5,796 bases of DNA from Campylobacteraceae bacterium UBA1877. Lineage in GTDB: Bacteria; Campylobacterota; Campylobacteria; Campylobacterales; Campylobacteraceae. Shown piece after piece: positions 1 to 5,490 of the stretch. The notes under the pieces were generated by a model. That model worked only from the letters and a program-made list of their open reading frames with translations. It did no database searches and was not told the DNA's origin. A program made the position numbers and the translations under genes. Position 1 is the first letter of the stretch, and each line of letters starts with the position of its first letter. Location of the stretch: NCBI GenBank assembly GCA_002352945.1, contig DDHL01000110.1, forward strand, positions 412 to 6,207. The letters run 5' to 3'.

Positions 1-723
1 ACTGGAATTGGCCAAGTTTTAATCGATGTAATCGAGCAAGCTTCAGGTGGTTATATAATTTTGATTTTAGTCCTCACTGCTCTTACATCTTTAGTCTTGG
101 GAATGGGACTTCCAACGACTGCAAACTATATCGTCATGGCAAGCTTAACGGCTCCTGTTATTATGACTCTAGCATTTGATAATGGCTTTTTGATTCCTGC
201 AATTGCAGCCCACCTTTTTGTCTTCTATTTTGGAATATTAGCAGATGATACACCACCGGTTGGAATTGCAGCTTATGCCGCAGCTGGAATTGCAAAATCA
301 GATCCAATCCGCACTGGCATCCAAGGCTTTACTTACGATATGCGAACAGCCATTTTGCCTTTTATGTTCTTTTTTAATAATGAACTTTTACTTATTAAAT
401 CGGTTGATGAGTACGCCCCTGATGATCCAACAGGTTGGGTATGGATTACAAACCCATTTGAAATTGGACTCATCTTTATTACTGCTTGTATTGGTATGTT
501 TGCCTTTAGCTCTGCAACGCAAAGCTACTTTTTAATGCGCATTAATACAATTGAGCGGATTATGTTTTTAATAATCGTTCCACTAATGTTCCTGCCAAAA
601 AATATGGCACACATTTTACATTTGCCAAGTGAATATATATCCTACATACTAGGAATTGGTATTTATGGATTCATTTACTGGATGCAAAAAAACAAGCTCA
701 AGCTTAGCCCAGCTGTAAGTTAA
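1..723 (+). CDS. TRAP transporter fused permease, C-terminal part (5' end outside window)
   Basis: This is the last 240 residues of an integral inner-membrane permease of the TRAP (tripartite ATP-independent periplasmic) family, of the kind in which the small and large permease subunits are fused and which usually pairs with a TAXI-type solute-binding protein. The frame is open from base 1, so the gene starts before the window; the TTG at base 61 is an internal Leu codon, not a start. Family hallmarks are GMGLPTTANYIV at fragment residues 34-45 and DDTPPVGIAAYAAAGIAKSD at about 82-101, followed by a Gln-Gly-Phe and Arg-Thr-Ala-Ile-Leu-Pro stretch. Several hydrophobic segments span the fragment (about 21-40, 45-80, 115-135, 155-172, 183-200 and 208-228), and the tail is short and basic. 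The substrate cannot be read from this part. The gene ends in TAA at 721-723, overlapping the stop of the convergent radical SAM gene. Confidence 0.88.
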   Translation, partial: TGIGQVLIDVIEQASGGYIILILVLTALTSLVLGMGLPTTANYIVMASLTAPVIMTLAFDNGFLIPAIAAHLFVFYFGILADDTPPVGIAAYAAAGIAKSDPIRTGIQGFTYDMRTAILPFMFFFNNELLLIKSVDEYAPDDPTGWVWITNPFEIGLIFITACIGMFAFSSATQSYFLMRINTIERIMFLIIVPLMFLPKNMAHILHLPSEYISYILGIGIYGFIYWMQKNKLKLSPAVS

Positions 724-727
724 GCTT
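700..727. terminator. Weak candidate hairpin at the convergent gene ends
   Basis: AAGCTTA (700-706) is complementary to TAAGCTT (721-727), with one wobble and one further pair inside, across a 10-nt loop; it spans both stop codons. On the minus strand a run of seven T (692-686) follows, but only after 7 unpaired bases. It could end transcription of the minus-strand cluster inefficiently. The geometry is poor for an intrinsic terminator, and it is listed because no better candidate exists at this junction. Confidence 0.25.
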
Positions 728-1625
728 TATAAAATTTAACTCCCGCAACCTCTTGGATGCGAACTACTCCTGCCTCAATTAACTCATCTAGTAAGAGTTT
801 TGAGGCAGGAGAAAAACTACGTTTCACATCATCTGCATTTTGAGGACGTTTTTTCAAAAGCTCTAAAAGATCTTTTTTATTGAACTCATAAAATGATGCA
901 TACGATGCCTCCCATGGAATTGTAACAGGAATATTTTCAATAATAGCAGCCAACACTTCGAGCTCTTTTTTTGAAACCCCTTGAACCTTGTAAGCTGGAG
1001 GTCTTGCGATTGTTCCAACATCGACTCGGTCAGGCTTAATCATACCAATAGCATCATTTAATTTTTCAAACTCTTCGACTGAATCATTTAAGCCTTTTAC
1101 CACTAAAACCTCTAATATAAAAACCCCTTTATGCTCTTTTGAAAACTGCTTTAAACCTTGAATAATATCTTTTACATGTAAACCTTTAATTGGTCTGTCT
1201 ATGCGCTTAAATGTACGTTCGCTCACCGCATCTAGGGAGAGTTTTACTACATCTATTTTGTGTAAAGTTGCAGCAATTTTGGGATCCATAATTGTTGAGC
1301 CGTTACTTAAAATAAGCACTTTTTGTTTTACATGTAAAGCTTTAATCATATCTACTAATTCGTCAAGATATGGATATAAAGTCGGCTCACCATTTGCAGT
1401 TAGGGTTATAAATTGACTTTGAGGAAACTCTTTTAAACTCTTTTTGATTGTCTCAATATAAACTTCAGGCAAGATGGGATCTTTAATGAATGAGACTGGT
1501 TTTGCTCCTGCAAGTTCGCAGTAAAGACAGTCAAAGTTACAGCGCTTCTCATTGGGACTTAAATCAACCCCCAATGAGATACCAAAGCGCCTAGATGTGA
1601 CTGGCCCAAAAATGAGGCCTTCCAA
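720..1625 (-). CDS. Radical SAM protein (COG0731-like) with C-terminal winged-helix-like domain
   Basis: This 301-residue protein belongs to the radical SAM superfamily, in the group related to wyosine-type synthetases (COG0731); its reaction and substrate are not established. The N-terminus has the FGPVTSRRFG motif at 6-15 and the cluster-binding Cys29-x3-Cys33-x2-Cys36. TANGEPTLYP (77-86) corresponds to the SAM-binding GGEP-type strand, with further barrel motifs SNGS (107-110), KLSLDA (128-133) and GTIARPPA (204-211). Residues 248-301 look like a winged helix: three short helices and then a strand-turn-strand ending at the stop. The start is TTG at 1625-1623, two bases after the hemE stop. 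It is chosen because AAAGG (1637-1633) lies 7 nt upstream and because the conserved FGPV motif sits right at this end. The gene is probably translated together with hemE; I recall the same pairing in Campylobacter jejuni. It is not a classical tRNA-wyosine enzyme by context. Confidence 0.88.
   Translation of the reverse strand: MEGLIFGPVTSRRFGISLGVDLSPNEKRCNFDCLYCELAGAKPVSFIKDPILPEVYIETIKKSLKEFPQSQFITLTANGEPTLYPYLDELVDMIKALHVKQKVLILSNGSTIMDPKIAATLHKIDVVKLSLDAVSERTFKRIDRPIKGLHVKDIIQGLKQFSKEHKGVFILEVLVVKGLNDSVEEFEKLNDAIGMIKPDRVDVGTIARPPAYKVQGVSKKELEVLAAIIENIPVTIPWEASYASFYEFNKKDLLELLKKRPQNADDVKRSFSPASKLLLDELIEAGVVRIQEVAGVKFYKA
767..811. repeat. Long inverted repeat / hairpin inside the radical SAM gene
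   Basis: The arms CTCCTGCCTCAA (767-778) and TTGAGGCAGGAG (800-811) are perfect 12-bp complements. A two-base bulge (TT, 779-780) then leads to a further 5 bp, AACTC (781-785) with GAGTT (795-799), closing a 9-nt loop, so 17 bp pair in total. It lies in the coding region for the winged-helix-like tail and 44 nt past the TRAP stop, so it would be a 3' stem on a TRAP transcript. Neither strand has a U-run immediately after the stem, so I do not call it an intrinsic terminator. Confidence 0.75.
1171..1182. repeat. Palindrome TTTACATGTAAA, copy 1
   Basis: Perfect 12-bp palindrome within the radical SAM gene, encoding Leu-His-Val-Lys at residues 149-152. With the eight bases that follow it matches copy 2 at 19 of 20 positions. 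Confidence 0.9.
1327..1338. repeat. Palindrome TTTACATGTAAA, copy 2
   Basis: Second exact copy, exactly 156 bp (52 codons) from copy 1 in the same gene. It encodes Leu-His-Val-Lys at residues 97-100 in the same codon phase. Confidence 0.9.
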
Positions 1626-1627
1626 AA

Positions 1628-2650
1628 TTAAACCTTTGTGCGTTCTTGAACGCTATTGATAAAATATTTAGCATTTTCTACCGGAACATCGGGTAAAATA
1701 CCGTGTCCAAGGTTGAAAATATGCCTTTTGTTTTGCATCACATTTACAATGTGGCTAATACCATCATCGATTGCTTTTTTATCATAAAGCCTTGTTGGCT
1801 CCATATTTCCTTGGAGCACATATTTATCTCCCAATTTTTCTTTTGCAAGTTCAATCGGTGTAGACCAATCAACTCCAAATACATCAAAATCCCCATCGAT
1901 TTTATTCAAATATCCGCTAATTCCTTTTGGAAAAAGAATAACTGGAATATGTGGATATTTGCTTTTTAAGTAACTGCTAATTTCAATCATATAAGGCCAG
2001 CTAAATTCAAAAAAGGCGCTCTCTTCTAAAGCTGATGCCCAAGAGTCAAAGATTTGAACAGCATTGACTCCAGCTTCTATTTGGTAACTCATATAAAGCT
2101 TTAAAACTTCAGTTACTTTGCGCAAAATCGCATGCATAAATTCTGGGTCTTGATAGATTATCTTTTTGCATTTAGAGTATGTTTTTGTGCCTCTTCCTTC
2201 AATCATGTAAGTTGCTAAAGTCCAAGGAGCCCCACAAAAACCAATAAGAGCTTTTTTTGAATCCAATTTTGCTCTAATAAGCCTAATTGCTTCATAAACA
2301 TACTCCAATCTTTTAGCAGCCTCATTTACATGTAAAGCCTCGAGCTGGGCCTTATCTTTTAAGGGATTATCAAAAATTGGCCCCTCGCCCTTTTCAAACC
2401 GTAAATCCATTCCCATTTCCATTGGAACGACTAAAATATCGCTAAATAAAATGGCTGCATCTACGCCTAAAATATCTACAGGTTGCAAAGTTACTTCACA
2501 CGCTTTTTGGGGATCTTTGCACAAACTCAAAAAATCGCCGGCTTTTGCTCGAACTTCCATATATTCTGGCAGATACCTTCCTGCTTGACGCATCATCCAC
2601 ACAGGAGTATAGGGAGTCTTTTTGCCAAAACACGCATCAATAAAAATCAT
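1628..2650 (-). CDS. hemE: Uroporphyrinogen decarboxylase
   Basis: This 340-residue cytoplasmic enzyme converts uroporphyrinogen III to coproporphyrinogen III by removing four carboxyl groups, without a cofactor, in haem synthesis. The length is normal for the family. Both family signatures are present: [15 protein letters not shown] (16-30), which includes the substrate-binding Arg21 and Arg25, and [16 protein letters not shown] (137-152), which includes Tyr148. Asp71, in the Phe-Ser-Asp-Ile motif, matches the catalytic aspartate that contacts the pyrrole nitrogens. FDSWASAL (201-208) and the late His316 in FNLGHGI complete the active site. The ATG at 2650-2648 directly abuts the TAG of the preceding yqhA gene (TAGATG), with AGGAA (2660-2656) 5 nt upstream, so translational coupling is likely. 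Nothing is missing or disrupted, and the assignment is secure from the motifs. Confidence 0.97.
   Translation of the reverse strand: MIFIDACFGKKTPYTPVWMMRQAGRYLPEYMEVRAKAGDFLSLCKDPQKACEVTLQPVDILGVDAAILFSDILVVPMEMGMDLRFEKGEGPIFDNPLKDKAQLEALHVNEAAKRLEYVYEAIRLIRAKLDSKKALIGFCGAPWTLATYMIEGRGTKTYSKCKKIIYQDPEFMHAILRKVTEVLKLYMSYQIEAGVNAVQIFDSWASALEESAFFEFSWPYMIEISSYLKSKYPHIPVILFPKGISGYLNKIDGDFDVFGVDWSTPIELAKEKLGDKYVLQGNMEPTRLYDKKAIDDGISHIVNVMQNKRHIFNLGHGILPDVPVENAKYFINSVQERTKV
1633..1637 (-). promoter_or_regulatory. Shine-Dalgarno site deciding the TTG start of the radical SAM gene
   Basis: AAAGG on the minus strand lies inside the last codons of hemE, 7 nt before the TTG at 1625-1623. There is no ATG near this position in the frame, so the site supports the non-ATG start and suggests that ribosomes finishing hemE reinitiate here. 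Confidence 0.6.
2325..2336. repeat. Palindrome TTTACATGTAAA, copy 3
   Basis: Third exact copy, in hemE, encoding Leu-His-Val-Asn at residues 106-109, again with the same codon phase (TTA CAT GTA AA). It shares two further bases with copy 2 on the plus-strand side. Confidence 0.9.
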
Positions 2651-3145
2651 CTATTTTCCTACCTTGTTTAAAAAATATAACCCCATCGCCAATCCTGTTA
2701 TAGAGAGTGCAAAATAGAGCATTTCCAATGCTCCACTATACTCAGTGTGTAGCACCCGTTGAAAAAAGTTAACCACAAGGACCATTACAACTACTTTTGC
2801 AATCTTATCCTTGAGCTGGTCTAGCGAATTTATTTTTAATATCTTTGAGTCGCTACCATTTTGGAGCGGTACAATTTCACTTATGAAAAGCTCATAAATA
2901 CCAAATCCAAAAATTAAAAGCACAACTCCAATGAGATATAAATCAATCGCTCCAATTATCTCACCTACAATATTTGCATGGAAATCTTCTGGATGATAAT
3001 TTCCAAAAAAGTGGCTATAGGTCAAGCTAGCAACATGAATAATATCTGCACTTGCAATAACAAATAAAATCACCCCGCCTAATATTCCAAAAATAACGGC
3101 CAATAAGGCAATAAAACGGCTTGCCCACAAACCCTTTTCAAACAA
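2651..3145 (-). CDS. yqhA: UPF0114/YqhA-family inner-membrane protein
   Basis: This 164-residue membrane protein belongs to the YqhA (UPF0114) family, whose function is unknown; the length equals what I recall for Escherichia coli YqhA. Four hydrophobic segments are visible at about residues 9-33, 66-88, 116-128 and 138-160. The family core is recognisable as the Ile-Asp-Leu-Tyr-Leu-Ile-Gly-Val-Val segment running into FGFGIYELFISE (79-90), followed by the soluble stretch SLDQLKDKIAKVVVMVLVV (107-125) and Phe-Phe at 127-128. The start is TTG at 3145-3143, two bases after the asd stop. A strong GGAGG (3157-3153) 7 nt upstream supports it, as does the Met-Phe-Glu-Lys opening. The stop abuts the hemE start. 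No partner can be inferred from its place between asd and hemE beyond shared transcription. Confidence 0.87.
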   Translation of the reverse strand: MFEKGLWASRFIALLAVIFGILGGVILFVIASADIIHVASLTYSHFFGNYHPEDFHANIVGEIIGAIDLYLIGVVLLIFGFGIYELFISEIVPLQNGSDSKILKINSLDQLKDKIAKVVVMVLVVNFFQRVLHTEYSGALEMLYFALSITGLAMGLYFLNKVGK

Positions 3146-3147
3146 CT

Positions 3148-4173
3148 TTACCCCTCCATCTCAATCCATCGCTGAGCAATTCGTATTGCATTAGTTGCTG
3201 CTCCAACTCGAAGCTGATCAGCTACGCACCATAAATGCAGTACATTTGAGCGGTTAATATCCCTTCTAATTCTTCCTACATAAGTCAAATCTGTGTCGCT
3301 AGCCATGAGAGGCATTGGATAGATATTGTTTTCTGGCTCATCTTGGACAACCACATTTTTTGCCTCTTTTAAAACTTGAATGGCTCTTTGCACATTTACA
3401 TCATTTGCAAAATGGATTGTTATAGCTTCTGAATGGCTTCTTAATACCGGAACTCGTACACAAGTAGCACTTACTTCAAGAGGTTTACCCAATATTTTTT
3501 GGGTTTCATTAACCATTTTCATCTCTTCTTTTGTGTAATCATTTTCCATAAATACATCAATGTGCGGAATTACATTGAGTGCAATTTTGTGTTGGAAAAC
3601 CTTTGATGGGCTCTCATCCAATTTAAATGCAAAAAAGTCTTTCATCTGTTCAACCAACTCTTCCATGCCAGCTTTTCCAGCTCCGCTAACTGCTTGATAT
3701 GTGCTAACATCAACACGGTTTATCTCAAAAACATCATCAAGAGGCTTTAAAACCTGCACCATTTGAATTGTTGAACAGTTTGGATTTGCAATGATTCCAC
3801 GCTCTTTCCACAAAGAGATTGCATCAGGATTGCACTCAGGAACAACCAATGGAACATCTGGCTCCATACGAAAATGGCTTGTATTGTCAATTACAACTGC
3901 ACCAGCTTCGGCCGCAAATTTTGCAAAATGGGCAGATATATTGCCCCCAGCGCTAAAAAAAGCAATTTCAACATCATTTTTTTCAAAAACATCTTCAGTT
4001 AACTCTAAAACTTTATAGTTTTTACCATTAAAGGTAATCTCCTGTCCAGCGCTTCTTGCACTCGCTAATGGAATAAGATTTCCAACAGGAAATTGCAACT
4101 CTTCCATAACATGAAAAAGCTCTTCACCAACAGCACCAGTGGCGCCAACAACTGCTACATTATATTTTCTCAT
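3148..4173 (-). CDS. asd: Aspartate-semialdehyde dehydrogenase
   Basis: This 341-residue NADPH-dependent cytoplasmic enzyme reduces aspartyl phosphate to aspartate semialdehyde, the branch point to diaminopimelate and lysine, and to threonine and methionine. The N-terminus carries the nucleotide-binding VAVVGATGAVGEEL (6-19). Asn-Pro-Asn-Cys-Ser-Thr at 130-135 holds the catalytic nucleophile Cys133. Gln160 and the SGAGKAG loop (163-169) follow, then VRVPVLRSHSEA (239-250) with substrate Arg240 and catalytic His247; Arg102 matches the phosphate-binding arginine. The C-terminal VADQLRVGAATNAIRIAQ (317-334) is typical. The start is the ATG at 4173-4171: AAGGG (4184-4180) sits 6 nt upstream and the Rossmann strand begins immediately. 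An in-frame ATG 33 nt further up (4206) would add 11 non-conserved residues and overlap flgR. The gene follows flgR by 11 nt, an order I recall from Campylobacter jejuni. Confidence 0.96.
   Translation of the reverse strand: MRKYNVAVVGATGAVGEELFHVMEELQFPVGNLIPLASARSAGQEITFNGKNYKVLELTEDVFEKNDVEIAFFSAGGNISAHFAKFAAEAGAVVIDNTSHFRMEPDVPLVVPECNPDAISLWKERGIIANPNCSTIQMVQVLKPLDDVFEINRVDVSTYQAVSGAGKAGMEELVEQMKDFFAFKLDESPSKVFQHKIALNVIPHIDVFMENDYTKEEMKMVNETQKILGKPLEVSATCVRVPVLRSHSEAITIHFANDVNVQRAIQVLKEAKNVVVQDEPENNIYPMPLMASDTDLTYVGRIRRDINRSNVLHLWCVADQLRVGAATNAIRIAQRWIEMEG
3153..3157 (-). promoter_or_regulatory. Strong Shine-Dalgarno site for the TTG start of yqhA
   Basis: GGAGG on the minus strand lies within the last codons of asd (Met-Glu-Gly), 7 nt before the TTG at 3145-3143. 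A near-consensus ribosome site may compensate for the weak TTG codon and couple yqhA translation to asd termination. Confidence 0.65.
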
Positions 4174-4184
4174 ATTTTGCCCTT

Positions 4185-5471
4185 TTACAGGTGATATTTT
4201 TGGCATTTTGCCTTTAATGTCTCTTGATTCATTCCAAGTATTTTGCTCGCATCTTCTAAGTTTCCATCCACACTTGCAATAACCTCTTGCAAGAGTGCTC
4301 TTTCCATCGTATCAATACTTGATCCTCCTTGACGACTCTCTAAAAAGAGGTCATCTTTTGTAATGGTTTGACTTTCACTTAAAATTGCAGCTCTTTCGAT
4401 TACAGAAATTAACTCTCTTATGTTTCCCGGCCACGAATAGGAGTGTAAAGCCGCTATTGCCCCATTATCAAACTTTTTTTTGCCCAAATTGTACTCTTTG
4501 CAAACGCGAGTTAAAACCCCTTGCGCAATCCCTTCTATCTCCTCAACCCTTTCACGCAAAGGCGGAATGCGAATTGGAACAGTATTGAGTCTATAATAAA
4601 CATCTTCTCTAAACTCGCCTTGAGCTATCTTTTGGCCTATGTTTGCATTTGTTGCTGAAATGATGCGAACATCAATCGAATGAGGTTTAGAGCCGCCAAG
4701 ACGCATCACTTCTCGCTGTTGAATTACGCGCAAAAGCTTGGCTTGTAATCCAACTGGCATCTCTCCAATCTCATCTAAAAAGAGTGTGCCACCATGGGCA
4801 AGCTCAAATTGACCCTTTTTCATTCCATTAGCATCTGTAAATGCTCCCTTTTCATACCCAAAAAGCTCACTCTCTAACAAGCTCTCAGGAATTGCAGCCA
4901 TATTCAAAGCTACAAAAGGCCCTTTAGCACGTAAAGAGTTTTCATGAATATAATGGGCAAACACCTCTTTGCCTACTCCGCTCTCTCCTAGCAAAAGCAC
5001 GCTTGCATCAGTTTTAGCGGCTTTAAGAGCGAGCTTAAGTGTTTTTTCCAATGCTGGCGAGGTAGCCATAAAACCTTTTGGTTCTTTTTTTTCTGATAAT
5101 GGCTGTTTTGTCTTTACGCGTTTTGCTAAGGTTACATTTCGCTTGATAGCTTCAACTAATGTATCGATCTCAAAAGGCTTGGTCAAAAAATCTTTCACTC
5201 CCAATCGAACCGATTCAATAGCACGATTAAGTGTCGCATTTCCTGTGATGACAATCACATCATACTTACCCTCAAGCGCCTTAATAAAAGCTATTCCATC
5301 CATTCCTGGCATATTAATATCTGTAACAACCAAATCTGTATCTTGAGGAATCTTCTTTAAAGCTTCAAGAGCACTTTTGAAAGTAGTTATTTTGAATTCT
5401 GGATATTCGCTAAGAGCAATCTCTAAGGATTTGCGCATATTGATATCATCTTCAACCACCACAATATTCAT
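4185..5471 (-). CDS. flgR: FlgR-type sigma-54 response regulator of flagellar genes
   Basis: This 428-residue NtrC-family activator is, in Campylobacterota, the partner of the kinase FlgS and activates sigma-54 (RpoN) transcription of rod, hook and basal-body genes. A receiver domain (about 1-112) has the acidic pair Asp8-Asp9, phospho-acceptor Asp51, Thr76 and Lys98. A linker (113-135) leads to the AAA+ domain, with Walker A GESGVGKE (162-169), the sigma-54 loop GAFTDA (209-214), Walker B GGTLFLDEIGEM (227-238), arginine-finger region REDVYYRL (288-295) and sensor II WPGNIREL (347-354). Residues 389-428 form a Fis-type helix-turn-helix, which as I recall Helicobacter pylori FlgR lacks. The loop is canonically GAFTGA; here the second Gly is Asp. 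The ATG at 5471 has GAGGG 4 nt upstream. Naming rests on recalled likeness to C. jejuni FlgR and its place next to asd; a paralogous NtrC regulator is less likely. The gene holds two 8-A tracts. Confidence 0.88.
   Translation of the reverse strand: MNIVVVEDDINMRKSLEIALSEYPEFKITTFKSALEALKKIPQDTDLVVTDINMPGMDGIAFIKALEGKYDVIVITGNATLNRAIESVRLGVKDFLTKPFEIDTLVEAIKRNVTLAKRVKTKQPLSEKKEPKGFMATSPALEKTLKLALKAAKTDASVLLLGESGVGKEVFAHYIHENSLRAKGPFVALNMAAIPESLLESELFGYEKGAFTDANGMKKGQFELAHGGTLFLDEIGEMPVGLQAKLLRVIQQREVMRLGGSKPHSIDVRIISATNANIGQKIAQGEFREDVYYRLNTVPIRIPPLRERVEEIEGIAQGVLTRVCKEYNLGKKKFDNGAIAALHSYSWPGNIRELISVIERAAILSESQTITKDDLFLESRQGGSSIDTMERALLQEVIASVDGNLEDASKILGMNQETLKAKCQKYHL
4474..4481 (-). repeat. 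8-A homopolymer tract in flgR (AAA+ domain)
   Basis: Eight consecutive A on the coding strand in codons 331-333 (Lys-Lys-Lys after Gly330). A one-base slip would truncate or alter the protein before sensor II and the helix-turn-helix. Only two tracts of this length occur in the window, both in flgR. Confidence 0.8.
5085..5092 (-). repeat. 8-A homopolymer tract in flgR (receiver-AAA+ linker)
   Basis: Eight consecutive A on the coding strand across the Glu-Lys-Lys-Glu codons at residues 127-130, in the linker between the receiver and the AAA+ domain. A slip here would separate the receiver from the ATPase. Confidence 0.8.
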
Positions 5472-5490
5472 ACTGCCCTCACGCTTTTAG

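Noticed and set aside
61..63. TTG at 61 as a start for the TRAP gene
   Set aside because: The frame is open back to base 1 with permease-like sequence, and no ribosome site precedes the TTG; it is an internal codon.
245..535. 96-codon open frame inside the TRAP gene
   Set aside because: It is a shifted reading of a conserved membrane-protein coding region, so the Leu-rich product is expected by chance.
604..619. Sigma-54-like promoter (TGGCAC, 5-nt spacer, TTAC) on the plus strand
   Set aside because: The -12 element is imperfect (TTAC instead of TTGC), it lies inside the TRAP coding region, and no plus-strand gene begins downstream.
1171..1182. TTTACATGTAAA as a CopY/BlaI-type operator
   Set aside because: Those operators have TACA and TGTA separated by two bases; here the half-sites abut, and all copies are deep inside genes.
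3212..3223. 12-bp palindrome AGCTGATCAGCT in asd
   Set aside because: It encodes part of the conserved Val-Ala-Asp-Gln-Leu motif, occurs once, and has no adjoining features; protein constraint explains it.
4174..4206. Longer asd start at the ATG at 4206
   Set aside because: It would add 11 residues that are not part of the Rossmann N-terminus and overlap flgR by 22 nt, whereas the ATG at 4173 has AAGGG at 6 nt spacing.
4332..4356. Small CTCT/AGAG hairpin in flgR
   Set aside because: Only about four pairs form, with no U-run, and this is within chance expectation for this composition.
4969..5346. 125-codon open frame on the plus strand, antisense to flgR
   Set aside because: It lies entirely opposite the well-supported flgR receiver and linker. 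The product is Ser/Lys-rich with no recognisable motif, and I see no ribosome site.
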